From a virus: a stretch of 22,277 bases of DNA. This document shows, piece by piece, positions 15,272 through 21,907 of the stretch; the first letter of the stretch is position 1, and every line of letters begins with the position of its first letter. The notes below the pieces were generated by a model. The model saw only the letters and a list, made by a program, of their open reading frames with translations. It made no database searches and was not told the origin of the DNA. The position numbers were made by a program, and so were the translations under genes. The stretch spans positions 1 through 22,277 of IMG/VR virus record IMGVR_UViG_3300027247_000193. One strand, given 5' to 3'.

Positions 15272-15625
15272 ATGGTTATTAAAAAGAAGAAGCCGTTGCC
15301 AAAGAAAGTGCATAGAGTTTATTGCACCTACTTTGACGACGGCAAATACTATATTGGTTATTCATGTAAGACAGATAAACTATTTGAAAAATATTTTGGT
15401 AGTTCTACATATGTTACCAACTACGAAGGCGAAATGCGTAAAGAAGTTGTTGCAGAATATGCCGGCAAATCTCACGCAAAAGCAGTTGAACATATTCTAC
15501 AATGGGAGCACCGATTTGATGATCGGTGTATCAATGACATGTGGAATGTTAGATTACGACTATCGCACTTGAAAGAATTAAAGTTACCTGACTGGAGACC
15601 TGGATGTTTTTCGCAGCCCTCTTGA
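15272..15625 (+). CDS. GIY-YIG-like putative nuclease
   Basis: A 117-aa protein opening with a basic arm (KKKKPLPKKVH), then HRVYCTYFDDGKYYIGYSCK, which resembles the paired 'VY...YYIG' strands of GIY-YIG nucleases. FEKYFGSSTY, an acidic helix with Glu (AKAVEHILQWEH) and a terminal 'NVR' (MWNVRLRLSH) follow the family order Arg/Lys, Glu, Asn. The first triad is VYC rather than GIY, so assignment is tentative. Phages carry such enzymes as homing or repair nucleases; no separate DNA-binding module is visible. Start ATG 15272 has GGAG partly inside a hairpin. The end overlaps the following membrane-protein gene by 22 nt. Confidence 0.6.
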   Translation: MVIKKKKPLPKKVHRVYCTYFDDGKYYIGYSCKTDKLFEKYFGSSTYVTNYEGEMRKEVVAEYAGKSHAKAVEHILQWEHRFDDRCINDMWNVRLRLSHLKELKLPDWRPGCFSQPS

Positions 15626-16575
15626 TGCTGGTAGCACTAGCGATTACTAGTGTAGCTGGTTATTTTTCTATATTAGGCTTGATGGCCATCTTTCCTGCTT
15701 CACCTATTGCAATCGCTGCTATGGGTATTGTCCTAGAACTAGCTAAACTTGTGACAGCAAGTTGGGTGTATCGCAACTGGAAGATTGCCAATAGGCTATT
15801 GAAGACATACTTTACAATAGCAGTGGTAGTCTTGTCGTTCATCACCAGCATGGGTGTATTCGGCTATCTAAGTAAAGCGCATATTGAACACACCACTGTT
15901 GGTGGTTCAGCACAATTGCAAATTGCACAATTAGAAAGTCAGAAGACTTCGGCTGAAAGGAGACTAAAGAATGCACAAACATCTCTGGATACTTTGGACC
16001 GACTCACTACTAGCGAAAATATCCTCGATGCTAATTTCATTAGAAATAGACAAAAGAGAGAACGCGCGGCCCTTAATAAGGAAATTGAGGCTGCGGCTAC
16101 AAACATTCAGACTATTGAGACTAATCTCATACCGCTCAAAACAGAGAACCTCATACTCGAAGCGGAAGTAGGGCCAATCAAATACGTAGCGGAACTGTTC
16201 TACGGGAGTGGTGATAATGCCACCATCGACAAGGCCGTCCGTATGATGATTATCATTCTTATCTTTGTTTTCGACCCGCTGGCAATTCTTTTGATAATTG
16301 CAGCAAATATGACATTTTTAGGGTTGACAAAACGAGAAGAATCAGATATAGTGAATATTGTCTCAGTTGAAGTGGATGAACCGAAAGCTCCAACCGAGAC
16401 GCCAAAAGCTAAGAAAATACGTAAGCAGAAACCAAAAGCCCTCATACCAGAAGTTCCAGACTTCTTTCAGTTTGAGAAGCATGGTTCTACTCATGATGTT
16501 CCTATGCCAGACCCTCCTCGCAAAAATGCAAGAGGTCAAATTGTAGTCGATGAAAAAAATATTAGGAGAATGTGA
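15604..16575 (+). CDS. Four-helix membrane protein with coiled coil, function unknown
   Basis: A 323-aa integral membrane protein. Hydrophobic helices are at about residues 2-24, 28-50, 66-90 and 214-242. Between helices 3 and 4 lies a long heptad-rich coiled coil (about 102-190: QLQIAQLESQKTSAERRLKN and following). The C-terminal tail is charged (KAKKIRKQKPKA) and ends near NARGQIVVDEKNIRRM. ELAKLVTASWVYRNWKIAN and SFITSMGVFGYLSKAHIEH match a membrane protein I recall from T4-like cyanophages that has no assigned function. Start 15604 is supported by GGAG at 15594-15597 with 6-nt spacing. A predicted promoter for the next gene lies inside it. Roles in superinfection control or lysis timing are conceivable but unsupported. 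Confidence 0.8.
   Translation: MFFAALLMLVALAITSVAGYFSILGLMAIFPASPIAIAAMGIVLELAKLVTASWVYRNWKIANRLLKTYFTIAVVVLSFITSMGVFGYLSKAHIEHTTVGGSAQLQIAQLESQKTSAERRLKNAQTSLDTLDRLTTSENILDANFIRNRQKRERAALNKEIEAAATNIQTIETNLIPLKTENLILEAEVGPIKYVAELFYGSGDNATIDKAVRMMIIILIFVFDPLAILLIIAANMTFLGLTKREESDIVNIVSVEVDEPKAPTETPKAKKIRKQKPKALIPEVPDFFQFEKHGSTHDVPMPDPPRKNARGQIVVDEKNIRRM
16324..16352 (+). promoter_or_regulatory. Sigma70-type promoter inside membrane-protein gene
   Basis: TTGACA (16324-16329), 17-bp spacer, TATAGT (16347-16352, 5 of 6), with the same TATAGTG end as the primase promoter. It would transcribe the DUF2693 gene about 220 bp downstream. Confidence 0.5.
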
Positions 16576-16576
16576 A

Positions 16577-16843
16577 ATGATGACCGACGTTGAAGCAATG
16601 CGCGAAGACCTTACAAACAATCTTCGTGCTAAGGTAGGCACAGTTACTTTTACGAAGCAGAATGGTGATGAGCGGGTAATGCGTTGCACCCTACAAGAAT
16701 CGGTATTACCAAAGCAAACCGATCTCGAAGAATCAATTCAGAAAAAGGGTCCTACTGATTCGCTGGCCGTATGGGACCTCGATAAGAATGCATGGCGTTC
16801 TTTTCGCTATGATACTGTAATTTCAGTAAAATTTGAGGGTTGA
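16577..16843 (+). CDS. DUF2693-like SH3-fold phage protein
   Basis: An 88-aa protein with the pattern LRAKVGTVTFTKQNGDERVMRCTL, QESVLPKQTDLEES, SLAVWDLDKNAWRSFRYDTVISVKF, which matches the small phage/bacterial family DUF2693 (predicted SH3-like beta barrel). Members often occur near replication or RNR genes in T4-like phages; a nucleic-acid or protein-binding role is assumed, with no enzyme motif. I use ATG 16577, which has AGGAG at 16564-16568 with 8-nt spacing; the ATG at 16550 lies inside the previous gene. Its last codons overlap the -35 box of the next promoter. Confidence 0.8.
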   Translation: MMTDVEAMREDLTNNLRAKVGTVTFTKQNGDERVMRCTLQESVLPKQTDLEESIQKKGPTDSLAVWDLDKNAWRSFRYDTVISVKFEG

Positions 16844-16868
16844 CAAATACCTTGATATATCGTATAAT
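16840..16868 (+). promoter_or_regulatory. Consensus sigma70 promoter
   Basis: TTGACA (16840-16845), 17-bp spacer, TATAAT (16863-16868): a perfect consensus at both boxes with ideal spacing, the strongest promoter in the window. The expected start is near 16875, giving an about 18-nt leader with AAGGAG (16882-16887) before ATG 16893. It probably drives strong early expression by the unmodified host polymerase. Confidence 0.85.
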
Positions 16869-16884
16869 GAGATATATTGACAAG
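16851..16884 (+). promoter_or_regulatory. Inverted repeat flanking the -10 box
   Basis: CTTG-ATATATC (16851-16861) and GATATAT-TGA-CAAG (16871-16884) form an interrupted inverted repeat centred on TATAAT. The inner arms match over 7 bp and the outer CTTG/CAAG over 4 bp. The left arm is not transcribed, so this is more likely a DNA operator than an RNA hairpin. Confidence 0.45.
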
Positions 16885-16892
16885 GAGTGATT

Positions 16893-18011
16893 ATGTATAA
16901 ACTTAAGGTACCTGTTGCTGAGTCGAAGTTTGTTGGCATCGAACCCGTGTGGGTTGATGGTTATGAACCTGTAAACTATCAAAGCGAGTTCGGCAATGCT
17001 CTTAACTGGTATAACTATATCGTAGATGCCAAAGACTGTCGCGCTTTTCTTACTGATTGGTTCAAAGCCGATAAAGAGAAGCTAAAGGCTGTCAGTCAGG
17101 TACCGGATAAGTTTCTACCTCGAACCTATGCCAACACGGCTCGAATTGCCATGCGTGGTTTCCCAGTAAGCGAGGTTCACCAGAACCGCATCTGGGAAAA
17201 GATTCAGGAAGTAGCAAACAAGCGCATCAAGTCAGATGACGATGATGAGCCTGTTGCCGCTCCTGTGATCAAGGTAGTCAAGCCCGTTAAACTGGCTTCT
17301 ACCTACATCTTGTCTCTTGTAAATGATGAAATCGAAAATCTTATCACTGGCGAAGACAATAAGAACATGGCTCAAATTTTAATGCCATATAAGATGAATG
17401 ATAAGCAGTATGCGGCTTGTGCTGATAAGCTCCAGCCTCTTCTGGCAGAATATTCAGAAGTTCTGGAACTTCGTCGGACAGATAGAAAGACTTTGACCGA
17501 AGAACAGATTGAGTTCATGGATTCTTTCCCGTTCCCTGGTATCACACTCATCAAGAAGATTGTCCAGCTTATCGAAGGTTATGTCAATGACCTCAAGAAG
17601 GCTTATGTTAGTAAGCAAGTTGCCAAGGTTCGCAGTAAGAAGCCCAAAGATAAAACTAAACTGGTACGGGCTATCAAGTTCTTGGTAGAAGACCCTAAGT
17701 TCGGCAAGAGCGTTGACCCCATCAACCTTCTTAACTGTAGCGAAGTCTGGGCGTTCGATACAAAGACCCGGAAGATTTCCAAGTATTATAGTCCAGTCGG
17801 TGGCGGCATCACTGTAAAGGGTGCATCTCTCGTGGGTTATGATGAGGCCATGTCCAGTTGCAAATTGCTTCGAAAGCCAGAAGAACAGATTCCTGCATTT
17901 TCTGCGACCGCTAAAAAAGACTTGACAAAATGGTATTCTTCTGTTAAAAGTAAGAATGCGAATGTGCGCCCTCGACTCACGGCAACAACTTTAATTTTGA
18001 AAGTCTTTTAA
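16893..18011 (+). CDS. Unrecognised phage protein under strongest promoter (372 aa)
   Basis: I do not recognise this family. Start ATG 16893 is chosen because AAGGAG sits 5 nt upstream; the in-frame GTG at 16887 overlaps that site. Residues about 1-110 contain YQSEFGNALNWYNYIVDAKD and a helical block with LPRTYANTARIAMRGFPVSE. An acidic linker (KSDDDDEPVAAP) follows. Then comes a helical middle (YILSLVNDEIENLITGED) and a Lys-rich segment (KAYVSKQVAKVRSKKPKDKT). The C-terminal domain has VWAFDTKTRKISKYYSPVGGGITVKG and a basic end, and could bind nucleic acid. No catalytic motif is evident. It is the first gene after a perfect promoter with a possible operator, and its stop overlaps the next start (TAATG). 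Confidence 0.75.
   Translation: MYKLKVPVAESKFVGIEPVWVDGYEPVNYQSEFGNALNWYNYIVDAKDCRAFLTDWFKADKEKLKAVSQVPDKFLPRTYANTARIAMRGFPVSEVHQNRIWEKIQEVANKRIKSDDDDEPVAAPVIKVVKPVKLASTYILSLVNDEIENLITGEDNKNMAQILMPYKMNDKQYAACADKLQPLLAEYSEVLELRRTDRKTLTEEQIEFMDSFPFPGITLIKKIVQLIEGYVNDLKKAYVSKQVAKVRSKKPKDKTKLVRAIKFLVEDPKFGKSVDPINLLNCSEVWAFDTKTRKISKYYSPVGGGITVKGASLVGYDEAMSSCKLLRKPEEQIPAFSATAKKDLTKWYSSVKSKNANVRPRLTATTLILKVF
17922..17950 (+). promoter_or_regulatory. Weak possible promoter
   Basis: TTGACA (17922-17927), 17-bp spacer, TAAAAG (17945-17950, 4 of 6), in the 3' end of the 372-aa gene and about 60 bp before the next start. Confidence 0.25.
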
Positions 18012-18346
18012 TGTCAGACAATGATAACATTACATATCTTCGACCTCGTGCGGCACCGCCCACAAAAGAAGATTTGGAATCCTACAATTACTTTCTTGAA
18101 GGTGCTACCGAATATGCTGCATATCAAGACGCTGAGGCTTTTGCCCATGCTTGTATGAATGGCATTTTAAGAGCCGTAGACAAGAAGTTAGGTAAGTTGA
18201 ATGACAACTTTAACGGCGATTGTGCCGTTATTGCTGTTATGATTCAAGGCATGTATATGCGTCAAGCTGGCGTCCACTGTCCAGAAATAAATCTTCTGGA
18301 TGACATTCGCGAAGTCTTAACTAAAAGCAAGGGTGAAAGCGAATGA
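18011..18346 (+). CDS. Hypothetical phage protein (111 aa)
   Basis: A 111-aa protein: a disordered N-terminus (SDNDNITYLRPRAAPPTKE), then helices (YNYFLEGATEYAAYQDAEAF, HACMNGILRAVDKKL) and a central CAVIAVMIQGMYMRQAGVHC segment. Similar small proteins with 'DCAVIAxMIxGMYxRQxGxxHP' occur in T4-like phages, but I know no function. Three Cys are scattered, not as a metal knuckle. Its start overlaps the preceding stop, and its stop overlaps the RNase H start (ATGA), so it is translationally coupled to the replication gene. Confidence 0.7.
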   Translation: MSDNDNITYLRPRAAPPTKEDLESYNYFLEGATEYAAYQDAEAFAHACMNGILRAVDKKLGKLNDNFNGDCAVIAVMIQGMYMRQAGVHCPEINLLDDIREVLTKSKGESE

Positions 18347-19224
18347 TTGTAGTAGATTTTAACCAAGTTGCAATTAGCAACATGATGGCAGAACTTGGTG
18401 GTCGCCGTGATGTAGAGGTCAATCTGCCTCTTATTCGTCACATGATTATCAATTCAATCCGTTCTTATAAGCGTAAGTTCGGACCAGAGTTTGGCGAGAT
18501 TGTTATTGCATGTGATAATCGCCACTACTGGCGCCGTCAGTTCTTCCCTAACTACAAGGCTAATCGTAAGAAGAACCGCGCAGATAGTGGCTTTGATTGG
18601 AATTCTATCTTCGAAGCCTTGCATCAGGTTCGTGCTGAATTGTCAGAACACTTTCCGTATCCTGTTATCGATGTTGACGGTGCAGAAGCAGATGATGTAA
18701 TAGGTGTTTTGGCTGAATATAGTCAGACTTCGAATGTCGATGGCCTTCTGCCCAGTGCAGAGCCGTTTCTCGTTCTTTCTGGTGACCACGACTTCAATCA
18801 GTTACAGAAGTGGTCGAACGTCAAGCAGTATGCTCCTGTCCAAAAAAAGTTTGTTAAGATAACAGAGTCACCTAGTGCTGTTCTTATGGAACACATTATC
18901 ATGGGTGATAAGGGTGACGGTGTTCCTAACATCTTATCAGATGATGATACGTTCGTGACTGGTTCACGCCAGCGTCCCATGAAGAAAGATAAGGTCGCTG
19001 AGTGGAAACACCAGAAGCCAGAAGACTTCATCACCAGTGATGAAATGTGGCGTAACTTCCAGCGCAACCGTGAACTGGTTGACTTGTCGCGTATTCCAGA
19101 AGATATTAAAGAAGCTATCATAGATAGTTACGAAAAGCAAAAGGGTGGTGACCGCAGTGGTCTCCTGAACTACTTTATTGCAAACCGTATGAAACAGATG
19201 ATTGATTTGATCGATGAATTTTAA
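18343..19224 (+). CDS. rnh: RNase H / 5'-3' exonuclease (T4 Rnh-like, FEN family)
   Basis: A 293-aa flap-type nuclease that removes RNA primers and adjacent DNA from lagging-strand fragments. Metal-binding acidic residues of the FEN/5'-nuclease family are visible: Asp5 (VDFNQ), an Asp in IVIACDNRHYWRR, Glu115 and Asp117-Asp118 (GAEADDVIG), Asp148 and Asp150 (SGDHDF), and Asp189/Asp192 (GDKGDGVPN, the helix-hairpin element). YKANRKK is the arch motif. T4 Rnh is 305 aa, so length fits. The RQRPMKK and WRNFQRNRELVDL blocks are typical of the phage version. It overlaps its neighbours on both sides (ATGA upstream, 11 nt downstream). Confidence 0.92.
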   Translation: MIVVDFNQVAISNMMAELGGRRDVEVNLPLIRHMIINSIRSYKRKFGPEFGEIVIACDNRHYWRRQFFPNYKANRKKNRADSGFDWNSIFEALHQVRAELSEHFPYPVIDVDGAEADDVIGVLAEYSQTSNVDGLLPSAEPFLVLSGDHDFNQLQKWSNVKQYAPVQKKFVKITESPSAVLMEHIIMGDKGDGVPNILSDDDTFVTGSRQRPMKKDKVAEWKHQKPEDFITSDEMWRNFQRNRELVDLSRIPEDIKEAIIDSYEKQKGGDRSGLLNYFIANRMKQMIDLIDEF

Positions 19225-19645
19225 TAGCTCCACCGAACGAGTAGGCATCACAGCCAGTTGCTTTGACCTGTTTCACGCAGGACACGTTCTTATGCTGCAG
19301 GAAGCCAAAGAACAGTGTGACCGATTGGTCGTAGCACTACAGACTGACCCAACGATTGACCGACCAGAGAAGAACAAGCCTGTTCAATCTTTGGTTGAGC
19401 GATATATTCAGGTGCAAGCCTGTAAGTATGTGGACGATATCATTCCATATACGACGGAAGAAGACTTGCTAAATATACTACAATGCTATGACTGGGATGT
19501 TCGCATCATCGGCCAAGATTATTACGATAAGCGGTTTACTGGTGACGAACTAGGAATCGAAGTTTATTACAATAGTCGCCGGCATAGCTTTAGCACTACT
19601 GAATTGAGAAAGAGAATTAGCGATGGCAACAAGATTACAGCCTAA
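19214..19645 (+). CDS. Cytidylyltransferase-like nucleotidyltransferase (TagD/GCT type)
   Basis: A 143-aa nucleotidyltransferase. The HxGH signature is FHAGH (His21, His24) within GITASCFDLFHAGHVLMLQ. The second motif appears as RRHSFSTTELRKRI, corresponding to RTxGISTT in glycerol-3-phosphate cytidylyltransferases, here with His and Phe replacing the usual Gly/Ile. VERYIQVQACKYVDDIIPY matches the family core. Such enzymes join CTP to a phosphorylated alcohol or sugar (for example CDP-glycerol). The actual substrate is unknown and the altered second motif argues for caution. It overlaps RNase H by 11 nt and the next gene by 23 nt. A link to glycan or virion modification, with the epimerase and sulfotransferase nearby, is inference. 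Confidence 0.88.
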   Translation: MNFNSSTERVGITASCFDLFHAGHVLMLQEAKEQCDRLVVALQTDPTIDRPEKNKPVQSLVERYIQVQACKYVDDIIPYTTEEDLLNILQCYDWDVRIIGQDYYDKRFTGDELGIEVYYNSRRHSFSTTELRKRISDGNKITA

Positions 19646-20132
19646 GAAGTTTAAGTATATCAATGAAGCCCTAGATTGGGCAACAGAGGTAAAGAACGTA
19701 GACGAATTACGTGAACGAGTTCGTGCAATCTCTACTGGCAATTCTATTCTTATGCGGTTCTTGGCATGGGGTGTAGGATATGAACAAGGTCCATATAATC
19801 TACCCGAAGGCAAGACACCGATTAAGAATGAAGGACTACCATCTGGTATGTCTGACACCACTATCACAATGGAATTTAGACGCATTCTAACTCTTCTTCC
19901 TAATGGCAGCGCAGCAAATGTCGCTCAGTGGCGCCGAGAAGAAATCTGGATGCAGATTTGCCAGGGTGTTCATCCTGACGAACAAGTTCTTTTGGATGCG
20001 GCAAAAGATAAGACAATTCTGGATGTTTATCCTGCTCTTGCCGATGTGCTAGATAGTTTTCTTACTGGTTGGAAAAAGCCCGAGGTTAAGAAGAAGAAGG
20101 TATCAAAAAAGTCAGAACCGCTCTCGGAATAA
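19623..20132 (+). CDS. DUF6433-like conserved phage protein
   Basis: A 169-aa protein conserved in T4-like phages: YINEALDWATEVKNVDELRE, LMRFLAWGVGYEQGPYNLPEG, SDTTITMEFRRILTLLP, RREEIWMQICQGVHPDEQVLLDAAKDK, and a Lys-rich C-terminus (KKKKVSKKSE). The pattern 'LPEG..P......SDTTL..EFRR....RRE..fiQmLEGlhp.EA..l...Kdk' is that of a family I know as DUF6433, which often lies near replication genes. The order of helices and the basic tail suggest nucleic-acid or protein binding; function is not known. Confidence 0.78.
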   Translation: MATRLQPKKFKYINEALDWATEVKNVDELRERVRAISTGNSILMRFLAWGVGYEQGPYNLPEGKTPIKNEGLPSGMSDTTITMEFRRILTLLPNGSAANVAQWRREEIWMQICQGVHPDEQVLLDAAKDKTILDVYPALADVLDSFLTGWKKPEVKKKKVSKKSEPLSE

Positions 20133-20135
20133 TTC

Positions 20136-20933
20136 GTGATAAATTTGCTTTTATACGCGGGTTGCGCAAGAGCGGGAAGCACGTGGTTGTATGGGGAGTT
20201 AAACGGCCGTGGGGACTGTGATCTATCTAGCATAAAAGAATATTTTCTTTTTATGGATGGGTTCACACTGAATCCTGACTTTGATAAATCCAGTTTCTTT
20301 GACCATTATAGAAAACTGGCAGAAAATCCCGAGGTTAAACTTCTGGGTGAAATGTCGCCTTCCAATGGTTTTGCAACAATAGAACAACTCAAAGAGTTTG
20401 CCACAAAGGCAACCTTGTATGGATTCAAAGTTCGCCCGGTAATTATTCTCCGAGATCCAATAAATCAGAAAATTTCAGAAACAAAATTAGATGTAATCGC
20501 TAAGTTGTCTCTGGACTCCAAAGAAAATATGTCTGATACATTTAAAAGATATCGACAAAATACTTCAAGTGATGTTCCTGTTACGTTAGATAATGTATTG
20601 ACCATTTCTGTTCCATTTGAATACCGATTGCTAAATTGGGAAAAAACGATAGAGAATTATCGCCAAGTTTTTGGAAATATTTTTATTGGATTTTATGAGA
20701 CGCTGTTTACAGAAAATAGTATGATGGAATTGTGTGAGTATTTGCAAATTCCTTATACTGATTTCAATTTTACTAGAGTGGCAAACAAATTGTTAGATGT
20801 GAACGAGTTTACAGACGAAGAGAAACAAATGATATATGATACTATTCCTCACTGTAAGCAAAATTATGAATATGCGGTAGAAAACTTTGGTAATGACTTC
20901 ATCAAAAGTATCTGGTGGACTCCTAATAAATAG
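20136..20933 (+). CDS. Sulfotransferase-family protein
   Basis: A 265-aa PAPS-dependent sulfotransferase-like protein. The 5'-phosphosulfate loop is GCARAGSTWLYGEL (residues 9-22), the equivalent of 'G.pKsGTTwL'. The 3'-phosphate-binding segment is PVIILRDPINQKIS ('vRdPi.R..S'), with a catalytic-like acidic/Lys region in KEYFLF. Start is GTG 20136, three bases after the previous stop, with only a weak ribosome site. It uses more AT-rich codons (tta, aga, ata) than its neighbours, as the epimerase does. The acceptor cannot be named; phage sulfotransferases are thought to decorate glycans or small molecules. Length is near usual (about 260-300 aa). An AATAAATA box lies at its stop. Confidence 0.82.
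   Translation: MINLLLYAGCARAGSTWLYGELNGRGDCDLSSIKEYFLFMDGFTLNPDFDKSSFFDHYRKLAENPEVKLLGEMSPSNGFATIEQLKEFATKATLYGFKVRPVIILRDPINQKISETKLDVIAKLSLDSKENMSDTFKRYRQNTSSDVPVTLDNVLTISVPFEYRLLNWEKTIENYRQVFGNIFIGFYETLFTENSMMELCEYLQIPYTDFNFTRVANKLLDVNEFTDEEKQMIYDTIPHCKQNYEYAVENFGNDFIKSIWWTPNK
20925..20932 (+). promoter_or_regulatory. Late-promoter-like box before speD
   Basis: AATAAATA overlapping the sulfotransferase stop, 33 nt before ATG 20966, followed by an AT-rich leader and AGGGA at 20952-20956. It fits the NATAAATA pattern. Confidence 0.4.
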
Positions 20934-20965
20934 AAGTTCTCTCCACTATCTAGGGAAATACTTTG

Positions 20966-21370
20966 ATGGGTCAAATACTGGAACATAAGCACCTAATCAT
21001 CCGTGCCGAACTTAAAAATCCGCCTAAGTGCGCAGAAGCCATTCAGGACTGGATGAAACTTTTGGTTGATAAGATTGATATGAAGATTCTTATGGGTCCT
21101 TATGCGGTTTATTCTGATATGGTAGGCAATCAAGGTTTGACAGCGGTAACTATTATCGAAACAAGCCATATTGCCATGCATGTCTGGGATGAAGTGAACC
21201 CTGCATTGATGCAACTGGATGTCTATACCTGTTCAAAGCTGAATGTTGATGATGTATTTCTGGCTCTAAGTGATTTTATGCCGGTAAATGTTGAATTTAA
21301 ATATATTGACCGCGAACATGACTTGACATTGCTGGATAAAGGTGTTATAAGTGAGATACTTCCTCTTTAA
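20966..21370 (+). CDS. speD: S-adenosylmethionine decarboxylase proenzyme (SpeD-like)
   Basis: A 134-aa class 1B-type AdoMetDC that would make the aminopropyl donor for spermidine. The self-processing signature is ETSHIAMHVWDE: Ser67 is the expected pyruvoyl precursor, His72 the processing His, and Cys89 in LDVYTCS the catalytic Cys, as in bacterial SpeD. An oddity is Thr66 before Ser67, where most enzymes cleave Glu-Ser. Phage SpeD homologues occur in T4-like cyanophages. I use ATG 20966; the TTG at 20963 is next to it and less likely. A late-type AATAAATA is upstream. The 3' end contains a predicted promoter (21323-21351) for the next gene, which it overlaps. Confidence 0.9.
   Translation: MGQILEHKHLIIRAELKNPPKCAEAIQDWMKLLVDKIDMKILMGPYAVYSDMVGNQGLTAVTIIETSHIAMHVWDEVNPALMQLDVYTCSKLNVDDVFLALSDFMPVNVEFKYIDREHDLTLLDKGVISEILPL
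21323..21351 (+). promoter_or_regulatory. Sigma70-type promoter in speD 3' end
   Basis: TTGACA (21323-21328), 17-bp spacer, TATAAG (21346-21351, 5 of 6). The -10 ends on the first base of the next gene's GTG, so the transcript would start just inside or after that start codon. The spacer contains GGATAAAG, repeated twice more downstream. Confidence 0.45.
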
Positions 21371-21863
21371 ACACAAAGGCGAAATCTGGTTAGTCAAGGA
21401 CCCGGAACAGGTACCAAAGCCCAGAGAACTTTTGCTGCAAAACTCTAATATCGAATATATCAGAGAAAAAGCAGACAGTTTAAAAAAGGGGTTGACATTC
21501 AAGGATAAAGTTGCTAGAAAGAAGATACCAAATCTAACAACGGAGCATAAACGAAAGATTGCTCTAGCGTTAAGTGGAAGCAACAACCCCAACTGGGGTG
21601 GCTTGAAAGAAGAAACAAAGGCCAAAATTCGTCGCAAGATGCGAGGAACAAGGCGCAACGAAAACAATCCTATGTATGGCAGACGCCAATCATGGGAAAC
21701 TCGCAATCTCATAGCGATGAAAGCGAGACACAGAAGACGAAAGTGGTGTGTCGACCCTAGTGGTAAAACGCATTTGGTAGACCCACTTACTTTCATACTA
21801 CCTTCTGGCTGGATGTGGGGAAGATTTTACGACCCATATCGACCAGAAGATTTTTCAAAATAA
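21351..21863 (+). CDS. NUMOD3-type DNA-binding protein without visible nuclease domain
   Basis: A 170-aa basic protein. The N-terminal segment is VRYFLFKHKGEIWLVKDPEQVP (GTG start 21351, read as Met). Two NUMOD3-like repeats follow: SGSNNPNWGGLKEETKAKIR and ENNPMYGRRQSWETRNLI, the 'NNPmyGk..s.Et..ki' motif found as DNA-binding modules in homing endonucleases. The C-terminus (WCVDPSGKTHLVDP...LPSGWMWGRF) resembles the end of such phage proteins. No GIY-YIG or HNH nuclease core is visible. It overlaps speD by 20 nt and is followed by an RNA-rich segment. It could be a domesticated DNA-binding factor or the remnant of a homing element. Confidence 0.8.
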   Translation: MRYFLFKHKGEIWLVKDPEQVPKPRELLLQNSNIEYIREKADSLKKGLTFKDKVARKKIPNLTTEHKRKIALALSGSNNPNWGGLKEETKAKIRRKMRGTRRNENNPMYGRRQSWETRNLIAMKARHRRRKWCVDPSGKTHLVDPLTFILPSGWMWGRFYDPYRPEDFSK

Positions 21864-21877
21864 GTTTCAAAAAGAAC

Positions 21878-21906
21878 TTGACTTACTCTAAAAAGTGTAG
21901 TAAAGT
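21878..21906 (+). promoter_or_regulatory. Promoter before the tRNA region
   Basis: TTGACT (21878-21883), 17-bp spacer, TAAAGT (21901-21906, 4 of 6). It lies 14 nt after the NUMOD3 stop, with no coding gene downstream, so the likely product is the structured RNA and the tRNAs. A TATAAATA box overlaps its start region. Confidence 0.5.
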
Positions 21907-21907
21907 G

